Assembly (NCBI GenBank): GCA_037893245.1
Contig: JBAIAA010000865.1
Span: 124,001 to 188,000 of the forward strand
From: Crossaster papposus
Lineage: Eukaryota > Echinodermata > Asteroidea > Velatida > Solasteridae
Direction of reading: 5' to 3'
Length of the DNA: 64,000 bases
The translations under genes and the position numbers were made by a program. The notes beneath the pieces are model-generated. The model was not told the origin of the DNA, ran no database searches, and worked only from the letters and a program-made list of their open reading frames with translations. Shown piece after piece: positions 23,844-35,110 of this stretch. The stretch's first letter is position 1; the number at the start of each line of letters is the position of its first letter.

Positions 23844-26800
23844 TGAGTGAGACACGTGGATATACTCTATATCTGTCTTCTACCTCTGCTGTGCCTTCTG
23901 AGCAGGCTGAGTGAGGTGTAGATCAGACACGTGGATATACTCTATATCTGTCTTCTACCTCTGCTGTTTCTTCTGAGCAGGTTGAGTGAGACACGTGGAT
24001 AAACTCTATCTCTGTCTTCTACCTCTGCTGTTCCTTCTGAGCAGGCTGAGTGAGACACGTGAATATACTCTATCTATCTTCTACCTCTGCTGTTCCTTCT
24101 GAGCAGGCTGAGTGAGGTGTAGATCAGACACGTGGATATACTCTATCTCTGTCTTGTACCTCTGCTGTTCCTTCTGAGCAGGCTGAGTGAGACACGTGGA
24201 TATACTCTATATCTGTCTTCTACCTCTGCTGTTTCTTATGAACAGGCTGAGTGAGGTGTAGATCAGACACGTGGATATACTCTATCTCTGTCTTATACCT
24301 CTGCTGATCCTTCTGAGCAGGCTGATAAGACACGTGGATATACTCTATCTCTGTCTTCTACCGCTGCTGTTCCTTCTGAGCAGGCTGAGTGGGGTGTAGA
24401 TCAGACACGTGGATACACTATATCTATGTCTTCTACCTCTGCTGTTCCTTCTGAGCAGGCTGAGTGAGACACGTGGATATACTCTATCTCTGTCTTTTAC
24501 CTCTGCTGTTCCTTCTGAACAGGCTGAGTGAGACACGTGGATATACTCTATCTCTGCTTCTACCTCTGCTGTTCCTTCTGAGCAGGCTGAGTGAGGTGTA
24601 GATCGGACACGTGGATATACTATATATCTGTATTGTACCTCTGCTGTTCCTTCTGAGCAGGCTGAGTGAGACACGTGGATATACTCTATCTCTGTCTTTT
24701 ACCTCTGCTGTTCCTTCTGAACGAGCTGAGTGACACACGTGGATATACTCTATCTCTGTCTTCTACCTCTGCTGTTCCTTCTGAGCAGGCTGAGTGAGGT
24801 GTAGATCAGACACGTGGATATACTCTATCTCTGTCTTCTACCTCTGCTGCTCCTTCTGAGCAGGCTGAGTGAGGTGTATATCAGACACGCGGATATACTC
24901 TATCTCTGTCTTCTACCTCTGCTGTTCCTTCTGAGCAGGCTGAGTGAGACACGTGGATAAACAATATCTCTGTCTTCTACCTCTGCTGTTCCTTCTGAGC
25001 AGGCTGAGTGAGACACGTGGATATACTCTATCTCTGTCTTCTACCTCTGCTGTTCCTTCTGAGCAGGCTGAGTGAGGTGTAGATCAGACACGTGGATATA
25101 CTCTATATCTGTCTCCTATCTCTGCTGTTCCTTCTGAGCAGGCTGAGTGAGACACGTGGATATACTCTATTTCTGTCTTCTACCTCTGCTGCTCCTTCTG
25201 AGCAAGCTGAGTGAGGTGTAGATCAGACACGTGGATATACTCTATCTCTGTCTTCTACCTCTGCTGTTCCTTCTGAGCAGGCTGAGTGAGTTGTAGATCA
25301 GACACGTGGATATACTCTATCTCTGTCTTCTACCTCTGCTGTTCCTTCTGAGCAGGCTGAGTGAGGTGTAGATCAGACACGTGGATATACTCTATCTCTG
25401 TCTTCTACCTCTGCTGTTCCTTCTGAGCAGGCTGAGTGAGGTGTATATCAGACACGTGGATATACTCTATCTCTGTCTTCTACCTCTGCTGTGCCTTCTG
25501 AGCAGGCTGAGTGAGGTGTAGATCAGACACGTGGATATACTCTATCTCTGTCTTCTACCTCTGCTGTTCCTTCTGAGCAGGCTGAGTGAGACACGTGGAT
25601 ATACTCTATCTCTGTCTTCTACCTCTGCTGTTCCTTCTGAACAGGCTGAGTGAGACACGTGGATATACTCTATCTCTGTCTTCTACCTCTGCTGTTCCTT
25701 CTGAGCAGGCTGAGTGAGGTGTATATCAGACACGTGGATATACTATATATCTGTCTTGTACCTCTGCTGTTCCTTCTGAGCAGGTTAAGTGTGACACGTG
25801 GATATACTCTATCTCTGTCTTCCACCTTTGCTGTTCCTTCTGAGCAGGCTTAGTGAGGTGTAATTCAGACACGTGGATATACTCTATCTCTGTCTTCTAC
25901 CTCTGCTGTTCCTTCTGAGCAGGCTGATAAGACACGTGGATATACTCTATCTCTGTCTTCCACCTCTGCTGTTCCTTTTGAGCAGGCTGAGTGAGGTGTA
26001 GATCAGACACGTGGATATACTCTATCTCTGTCTTCTACCTCTGCTGTTCCTTCTGAGCAGGATGAGTGAGACACGTGGATATACTATATATCTGTCTTCT
26101 ACCTCTGCTGTTCCTTCTGAGCAGGCTGAGTGAGTTGTAGATCAGACACGTGGATATACTCTATCTCTGTCTTCTACCTCTGCTGTTCCTTCTGAGCAGG
26201 CTGAGTGAGGTGTAGATCAGACACGTGGATATACTCTATCTCTGTCTTCTACCTCTGCTGTTCCTTCTGAGCAGGCTGAGTGAGACACGTGGATATACTC
26301 TATATCTGTCTTCTACCTCTGCTGTGCCTTCTGAGCAGGCTGAGTGAGGTGTAGATCAGACACGTGGATATACTCTATATCTGTCTTCTACCTCTGCTGT
26401 TTCTTCTGAGCAGGTTGAGTGAGACACGTGGATAAACTCTATCTCTGTCTTCTACCTCTGCTGTTCCTTCTGAGCAGGCTGAGTGAGACACGTGAATATA
26501 CTCTATCTATCTTCTACCTCTGCTGTTCCTTCTGAGCAGGCTGAGTGAGGTGTAGATCAGACACGTGGATATACTCTATCTCTGTCTTGTACCTCTGCTG
26601 TTCCTTCTGAGCAGGCTGAGTGAGACACGTGGATATACTCTATATCTGTCTTCTACCTCTGCTGTTTCTTATGAACAGGCTGAGTGAGGTGTAGATCAGA
26701 CACGTGGATATACTCTATCTCTGTCTTATACCTCTGCTGATCCTTCTGAGCAGGCTGATAAGACACGTGGATATACTCTATCTCTGTCTTCTACCGCTGC

Positions 26801-27965
26801 TGTTCCTTCTGAGCAGGCTGAGTGGGGTGTAGATCAGACACGTGGATACACTATATCTATGTCTTCTACCTCTGCTGTTCCTTCTGAGCAGGCTGAGTGA
26901 GACACGTGGATATACTCTATCTCTGTCTTTTACCTCTGCTGTTCCTTCTGAACAGGCTGAGTGAGACACGTGGATATACTCTATCTCTGCTTCTACCTCT
27001 GCTGTTCCTTCTGAGCAGGCTGAGTGAGGTGTAGATCGGACACGTGGATATACTATATATCTGTATTGTACCTCTGCTGTTCCTTCTGAGCAGGCTGAGT
27101 GAGACACGTGGATATACTCTATCTCTGTCTTTTACCTCTGCTGTTCCTTCTGAACAGGCTGAGTGACACACGTGGATATACTCTATCTCTGTCTTCTACC
27201 TCTGCTGTTCCTTCTGAGCAGGCTGAGTGAGGTGTAGATCAGACACGTGGATATACTCTATCTCTGTCTTCTACCTCTGCTGCTCCTTCTGAGCAGGCTG
27301 AGTGAGGTGTATATCAGACACGCGGATATACTCTATCTCTGTCTTCTACCTCTGCTGTTCCTTCTGAGCAGGCTGAGTGAGACACGTGGATAAACAATAT
27401 CTCTGTCTTCTACCTCTGCTGTTCCTTCTGAGCAGGCTGAGTGAGACACGTGGATATACTCTATCTCTGTCTTCTACCTCTGCTGTTCCTTCTGAGCAGG
27501 CTGAGTGAGGTGTAGATCAGACACGTGGATATACTCTATATCTGTCTCCTATCTCTGCTGTTCCTTCTGAGCAGGCTGAGTGAGACACGTGGATATACTC
27601 TATCTCTGTCTTCTACCTCTGCTGATCCTTCTGAGCAAGCTGAGTGAGGTGTAGATCAGACACGTGGATATACTCTATCTCTGTCTTCTACCTCTGCTGT
27701 TCCTTCTGAGCAGGCTGAGTGAGTTGTAGATCAGACACGTGGATATACTCTATCTCTGTCTTCTACCTCTGCTGTTCCTTCTGAGCAGGCTGAGTGAGGT
27801 GTAGATCAGACACGTGGATATACTCTATCTCTGTCTTCTACCTCTGCTGTTCCTTCTGAGCAGGCTGAGTGAGGTGTATATCAGACACGTGGATATACTC
27901 TATCTCTGTCTTCTACCTCTGCTGTGCCTTCTGAGCAGGCTGAGTGAGGTGTAGATCAGACACGT
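23100..27965 (+). repeat. Tandem duplication of 2,433 bp (two copies)
   Basis: Copy 1 is about 23,100-25,532 and copy 2 about 25,533-27,965. Shared private changes include GCAGGTTAAGTG, CTGTCTTATACC, CTACCGCTGCTG and ACACGCGGATATAC. The length equals 35 monomers with 18 linkers, minus 5 bp of known deletions. Differences include GAACGAGC near 24,720 and CTATTTCTG near 25,170 in copy 1, and GTGTGACACG near 25,790 and CTGCTGATCC near 27,624 in copy 2. Confidence 0.9.
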
Positions 27966-30180
27966 GGATATACTCTATATCTGTCTTCTACCTCTGCTGT
28001 TTCTTCTGAGCAGGTTGAGTGAGACACGTGGATAAACTCTATCTCTGTCTTCTACCTCTGCTGTTCCTTCTGAGCAGGCTGAGTGAGACACGTGAATATA
28101 CTCTATCTATCTTCTACCTCTGCTGTTCCTTCTGAGCAGGCTGAGTGAGGTGTAGATCAGACACGTGGATATACTCTATCTCTGTCTTGTACCTCTGCTG
28201 TTCCTTCTGAGCAGGCTGAGTGAGACACGTGGATATACTCTATATCTGTCTTCTACCTCTGCTGTTTCTTATGAACAGGCTGAGTGAGGTGTAGATCAGA
28301 CACGTGGATATACTCTATCTCTGTCTTCTACCTCTGCTGATCCTTCTGAGCAGGCTGATAAGACACGTGGATATACTCTATCTCTGTCTTCTACCTCTGC
28401 TGTTCCTTCTGAGCAGGCTGAGTGGGGTGTAGATCAGACACGTGGATACACTCTATCTATGTCTTCTACCTCTGCTGTTCCTTCTGAGCAGGCTGAGTGA
28501 GACACGTGGATATACTCTATCTCTGTCTTTTACCTCTGATGTTCCTTCTGAACAGGCTGAGTGAGACACGTGGATATACTCTATCTCTGCTTCTACCTCT
28601 GCTGTTCCTTCTGAGCAGGCTGAGTGAGGTGTAGATCGGACACGTGGATATACTATATATCTGTATTGTACCTCTGCTGTTCCTTCTGAGCAGGCTGAGT
28701 GACACACGTGGATATACTCTATCTCTGTCTTCTACCTCTGCTGTTCCTTCTGAGCAGGCTGAGTGAGGTGTAGATCAGACACGTGGATAAACTCTATCTT
28801 TGTCTTCTACCTCTGCTGTTCCTTCTGAGCAGGCTGAGTGAGGTGTAGATCAGACACGTGGATATACTCTATCTCTGTCTTCTACCTCTGCTGCTCCTTC
28901 TGAGCAGGCTGAGTGAGACACGTGGATAAACAATATCTCTGTCTTCTACCTCTGCTGTTCCTTCTGAGCAGGCTGAGTGAGACACGTGGATATACTCTAT
29001 CTCTGTCTTCTACCTCTGCTGTTCCTTCTGAGCAGGCTGAGTGAGGTGTAGATCAGACACGTGGATATACTCTATATCTGTCTCCTATCTCTGCTGTTCC
29101 TTCTGAGCAGGCTGAGTGAGACACGTGGATATACTTTATCTCTGTCTTCTACCTCTGCTGCTCCTTCTGAGCAAGCTGAGTGAGGTGTAGATCAGACACG
29201 TGGATATACTCTATCTCTGTCTTCTACCTCTGCTGTTCCTTCTGAGCAGGCTGAGTGAGACACGTGGATATACTCTATCTTTGTCTTCTACCTCTGCTGT
29301 TCCTTTTGAGCAGACTGAGTGAGACACGTGGATATACTCGATCTTTGTCTTCTACCTCTGCTGTTCCTTCTGAGCATGCTGAGTGACGTGTAGATTAGAC
29401 ACGTGGATATACTCTATATCTGTATTGTACCTCTGCTGTTCCTTCTGAGCAGGCTGAGTGAGACACGTGGATATACTCTATATCTGTCTTATACCTCTGC
29501 TGTTCCTTATGAACAGGCTTAGTGAAGTGTAAATCAGACACGTGGATATACTCTATCTCTGTCTTCTACCTCTGCTGTTCCTTCTGAGCAGGCTGAGTGA
29601 GACACGTGGATATACTCTATCTCTGTCGTCTACCTCTGCTGTTCCTTCTGAGCAGGCTGAGTGAGGTGTCGATCAGACACGTGTATATACTCTATCTCTG
29701 TCCTCTACCTCAGCTGTTCCTTCTGAGCAGGCTGAGTGAGACACGTGGATATACTCTATCTCTGTCTTCTACCTCTGCTGTTCCTTATGAGCAGGCTGAG
29801 TGAGGTGTCGATCACACACGTGGATATACTTTATCTCTGTCTTCTACCTCTGCTGTTCATTCTGAGCAGGCTGAGTGAGACACGTGGATATACTCTATCT
29901 CTGTCTTCTACCTCTGCTGTTCCTTCTGAGCAGGCTGAGTGAGACACGTGGATATACTCTATCTCTGTCTTCTACCTCTGCTGTTCCTTCTGAACAGGCT
30001 GAGTGAGACACGTGGATATACTCTATCTCTGTCTTCTACCTCTGCTGTTCCTTCTGAGCAGGCTGAGTGAGGTGTATATCAGACACGTGGATATACTATA
30101 TATCTGTCTTGTACCTCTGCTGTTCCTTCTGAGCAGGTTGAGTGAGACACGTGGATATACTCTATCTCTGTCTTCTACCT
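27966..30180 (+). repeat. Distal copy of the 12.1-13.8 kb segment plus cassette
   Basis: From 27,966 it follows 12,081 onward at an offset of 15,885. After about 28.9 kb the offset is 15,960, one extra 75-bp monomer. It then runs into the CACACACGTGG cassette at 29,736. It contains the last 73-bp monomer (near 28,092) and the last 63-bp monomer (near 28,348) before a gap of about 28 kb, so it marks the right end of the left family. Confidence 0.82.
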
Positions 30181-30779
30181 CTGCTGTTCCGTCTGAGCAG
30201 GCTGAGTGAGGTGTAGATCAGACTCGTGGATATACTCTATCTCTGTCTTCTACCTCTGCTGTTCCTTCTGAGCAGACTGAGTGAGACACGTGGATATACT
30301 CTATCTTTGTCTTCTACCTCTGCTGTTCCTTCTGAGCAGGCTGAGTGAGGTGTAAATCAGACACGTGGATATACTCTATCTCTGTCTTGTACCTCTGCTG
30401 TTCCTTCTGAGCAGGCTGAGTGAGACACGTGGATATACTCTATCTCTGTCTTATACCTCTGCTGTTCCTTATGAGCAGGCTGAGTGAGGTGTCGATCACA
30501 CACGTGGATATACTTTATCTCTGTCTTCTACCTCTGCTGTTCATTCTGAGCAGGCTGAGTGAGGTGTAGATCAGACACGTGGATATACTATATATCTGTC
30601 TTGTACCTCTGCTGTTCCTTCTGAGCAGGTTGAGTGAGACACGTGGATATACTCTATCTCTGTCTTCTACCTCTAATGTTCCTTCTGAGCAGGCTGAGTG
30701 AGGTGTAGATCATACACGTGGATATACTCTACCTCTGTCTTCTACCTCTGCTGTTCCTTCTGAGCAGACTGAGTGAGAC
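30181..30779 (+). repeat. Transition into the right-hand HOR family
   Basis: New diagnostic variants start here: GTTCCGTCTGAG near 30,187, GACTCGTGG near 30,222, CTCTTATACCTC near 30,450 and CCTCTAATGTTCC near 30,670. The stretch is a partial, rearranged version of the 4.3-kb HOR, matching 31.0-31.6 kb at offsets of 845 then 920 bp (75 bp apart). Confidence 0.78.
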
Positions 30780-33700
30780 ACGTGGATATACTCTATCTTT
30801 GTCTTCTACCTCTGCTGTTCCGTCTGAGCAGGCTGAGTGAGGTGTAGATCAGACTCGTGGATATACTCTATCTCTGTCTTCTACCTCTGCTGTTCCTTCT
30901 GAGCAGACTGAGTGAGACACGTGGATATACTCTATCTTTGTCTTCTACCTCTGCTCTTTCTTATGAACAGGCTGAGTGAGGTGTAGATCAGACACGTGGA
31001 TATACTCTATCTCTGTCTTCTACCTCTGCTGTTCCGTCTGAGCAGGCTGAGTGAGGTGTAGATCAGACTCGTGGAAATACTCTATCTCTGTCTTCTACCT
31101 CTGCTGTTCCTTCTGAGCAGACTGAGTGAGACACGTGGATATACTCTATCTTTGTCTTCTACCTCTGCTGTTCCTTCCGAGCAGGCTGAGTGAGGTGTAA
31201 ATCAGACACGTGGATATACTCTATCTCTGTCTTGTACCTCTGCTGTTCCTTCTGAGCAGGCTGAGTGAGACACGTGGATATACTCTATCTCTGTCTTCTA
31301 CTTCTGCTGTTCCTTATGAACAGGCTGAGTGAGGTGTAGATCGGACACGTGGATATACTCTATATCTGTCTTATACCTCTGCTGTTCCTTATGAGCAGGC
31401 TGAGTGAGGTGTCGATCACACACGTGGATATACTTTATCTCTGTCTTCTACCTCTGCTGTTCATTCTGAGCAGGCTGAGTGAGGTGTAGATCAGACACGT
31501 GGATATACTATATATCTGTCTTGTACCTCTGCTGTTCCTTCTGAGCAGGTTGAGTGAGACACGTGGATATACTCTATCTCTGTCTTCTACCTCTAATGTT
31601 CCTTCTGAGCAGGCTGAGTGAGGTGTAGATCATACACGTGGATATACCATATCTTTGTCTTCTACCTCTGCTGTTCCTTCTGAGCAGGCTGAGTGAGGTG
31701 TAGATCAGACACGTGGATATACTCTATCTCTGTCTTCGACCTCTGCTGCTCCTTCTGAGCAGGCTGAGTGAGGTGTATATCAGACACGCGGATATACTCT
31801 ATCTCTGTCTTCTACATCTGCTGTTCCTTCTGAGCAGACTGAGTGAGACACGTGGATATACTCTATCTTTGTCTTCTACCTCTGCTGTTCCTTCTGAGCA
31901 GGCTGAGTGAGGTGTAAATCAGACACGTGGATATACTCTATCTCTGTCTTGTACCTCTGCTGTTCCTTCTGAGCAGGCTGAGTGAGACACGTGGATCAAC
32001 ACTATCTCTGTCTTCTACCTCTGCTGTTCCTTCTGAGCAGGCTGAGTGAGGTGTAAATCAGACACGTGGATATACTCTATCTCTGTCTTGTACCTCTGCT
32101 GTTCCTTCTGAGCAGGCTGAGTGAGACACGTGGATATACTCCATCTCTGTCTTCTACTTCTGCTGTTCCTTATGAACAGGCTGAGTGAGGTGTAGATCAG
32201 ACACGTGGATATACTCTATATCTGTCCTCTACCTCAGCTGTTCCTTCTGAGCAGGCTGAGTGAGACACGTGGATATACTCTATCTCTGTCTTCTACCTCT
32301 GCTGCTCCTTATGAGCAGGCTGAGTGAGGTGTAGATCACACACGTGCATATACTCTATCTCTGTCGTCTACCTCTGCTGTTCCTTCTGAGCAGGCTGAGT
32401 GAGACGCGTGGATATACTCTATCTCTGTCTTCTACCTCTGCTGTTCCTTCTAAGCAGGCTGAGAGAGGTGTAGATCAGACACGTGGATATACTCTATCTC
32501 TGTCTTCTACTTCTGCTGTTCCCTCTGAGCAGGCTGAGTGAGACACGTGGATATACTCTGTCTCTGTCTTCTACCTCTGCTGTTCCTTTTGAGCAGACTG
32601 AGTGAGACACGTGGATATACTCGATCTTTGTCTTCTACCTCTGCTGTTCCTTCTGAGCATGCTGAGTGACGTGTAGATTAGACACGGGGATATACTCTAT
32701 ATCTGTATTGTACCTCTGCTGTTCCTTCTGAGCAGGCTGAGTGAGACACGTGGATATACTCTATATCTGTCTTCTACCTCTGCTGTTCCTTATGAACAGG
32801 CTTAGTGAAGTGTAAATCAGACACGTGGATATACTCTATCTCTGTCTTCTACCTCTGCTGTTCCTTCTGAGCAGGCTGAGTGAGACACGTGGATATACTC
32901 TATCTCTGTCGTCTACCTCTGCTGTTCCTTCTGAGCAGGCTGAGTGAGGTGTCGATCAGACACGTGTATATACTCTATCTCTGTCCTCTACCTCAGCTGT
33001 TCCTTCTGAGCAGGCTGAGTGAGACACGTGGATATACTCTATCTCTGTCTTCTACCTCTGCTGTTCCTTATGAGCAGGCTGAGTGAGGTGTCGATCACAC
33101 ACGTGGATATACTTTATCTCTGTCTTCTACCTCTGCTGTTCATTCTGAGCAGGCTGGGTGAGACACGTGGATATACTCTATCTCTGTCTTCTACCTCTGC
33201 TGTTCCTTCTGAGCAGGCTGAGTGAGACACGTGGATATACTCTATCTCTGTCTTCTACCTCTGCTGTTCCTTCTGAACAGGCTGAGTGAGACACGTGGAT
33301 ATACTCTATCTCTGTCTTCTACCTCTGCTGTTCCTTGTGAGCAGGCTGAGTGAGGTGTATATCAGACACGTGGATATACTATATATCTGTCTTGTACCTC
33401 TGCTGTTCCTTCTGAGCAGGTTGAGTGAGACACGTGGATATACTCTATCTCTGTCTTCTACCTCTAATGTTCCTTCTGAGCAGGCTGAGTGAGGTGTAGA
33501 TCAGACACGTGGATATACTCTATCTTTGTCTTCTACCTCTGCTGTTCCTTCTGAGCAGGCTGAGTGAGGTGTAGATCAGACACGTGGATATACTCTATCT
33601 CTGGCTTCGACCTCTGCTGCTCCTTCTGAGCAGGCTGAGTGAGTTGTATATCAATCACGCGGATATACTCTATCTCTGTCTTCTACCTCTGCTGTTCCTT

Positions 33701-35110
33701 CTGAGCAGGCTGAGTGAGACACGTGGATATACTCTATCTCTGTCTTCTACCTCTGCTGTTCCTTCAGAGCAGGCTGAGTGAGGTGTAGATCAGACACGTG
33801 GATATACTCTATCTCTGTCTTCTACCTCTGCTGTTCCTTTTGAGCAGACTGAGTGAGACACGTGGATATACTCGATCTTTGTCTTCTACCTCTGCTGTTC
33901 CTTCTGAGCATGCTGAGTGACGTGTAGATTAGACACGGGGATATACTCTATATCTGTATTGTACCTCTGCTGTTCCTTCTGAGCAGGCTGAGTGAGACAC
34001 GTGGATATACTCTATATCTGTCTTCTACCTCTGCTGTTCCTTATGAACAGGCTTAGTGAAGTGTAAATCAGACACGTGGATATACTCTATCTCTGTCTTC
34101 TACCTCTGCTGTTCCTTCTGAGCAGGCTGAGTGAGACACGTGGATATACTCTATCTCTGTCGTCTACCTCTGCTGTTCCTTCTGAGCAGGCTGAGTGAGG
34201 TGTCGATCAGACACGTGTATATACTCTATCTCTGTCCTCTACCTCAGCTGTTCCTTCTGAGCAGGCTGAGTGAGACACGTGGATATACTCTATCTCTGTC
34301 TTCTACCTCTGCTGTTCCTTATGAGCAGGCTGAGTGAGGTGTCGATCACACACGTGGATATACTTTATCTCTGTCTTCTACCTCTGCTGTTCATTCTGAG
34401 CAGGCTGGGTGAGACACGTGGATATACTCTATCTCTGTCTTCTACCTCTGCTGTTCCTTCTGAGCAGGCTGAGTGAGACACGTGGATATACTCTATCTCT
34501 GTCTTCTACCTCTGCTGTTCCTTCTGAACAGGCTGAGTGAGACACGTGGATATACTCTATCTCTGTCTTCTACCTCTGCTGTTCCTTGTGAGCAGGCTGA
34601 GTGAGGTGTATATCAGACACGTGGATATACTATATATCTGTCTTGTACCTCTGCTGTTCCTTCTGAGCAGGTTGAGTGAGACACGTGGATATACTCTATC
34701 TCTGTCTTCTACCTCTAATGTTCCTTCTGAGCAGGCTGAGTGAGGTGTAGATCAGACACGTGGATATACTCTATCTTTGTCTTCTACCTCTGCTGTTCCT
34801 TCTGAGCAGGCTGAGTGAGGTGTAGATCAGACACGTGGATATACTCTATCTCTGGCTTCGACCTCTGCTGCTCCTTCTGAGCAGGCTGAGTGAGTTGTAT
34901 ATCAGACACGCGGATATACTCTATCTCTGTCTTCTACCTCTGCTGTTCCTTCTGAGCAGGCTGAGTGAGACACGTGGATATACTCTATCTCTGTCTTCTA
35001 CCTCTGCTGTTCCTTCAGAGCAGGCTGAGTGAGGTGTAGATCAGACACGTGGATATACTCTATCTTTGTCTTCTACCTCTGCTGTTCCTTCTGAGCAGGC
35101 TGAGTGAGAC
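30780..35110 (+). repeat. 4.3-kb HOR, copy 1 (4,331 bp)
   Basis: The length equals 62 monomers (29 short, 33 long) with no net small indel. It consists of about 1,765 bp of singly represented monomers, then two 1,251-bp subunits (about 32,545-33,795 and 33,796-35,046), then one short monomer. Marker order: GTTCCGTCTGAG, CTCTTTCTTATGAAC, CTCTTATACC, CCTCTAATGTTCC, ATCAACACTATC, CACGTGCATATAC, GACGCGTGG, GACACGGGG, CTGGCTTCGACC. Variants such as ATATACCATATC near 31,643 separate it from the next copies. Confidence 0.93.
32545..35046 (+). repeat. Internal 1,251-bp doublet of HOR copy 1
   Basis: The two subunits are offset by 1,251 bp, exactly nine 139-bp dimers. Both carry GACACGGGG, GCTGGGTGAGACACG, CCTTGTGAGCAGG and CTGGCTTCGACC. 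They are distinguished by a linker: TATATCAATCACGCGG near 33,650 in the first and TATATCAGACACGCGG near 34,900 in the second. The same difference is kept in the other HOR copies, so the doublet arose before the 4.3-kb unit was multiplied. Confidence 0.9.
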
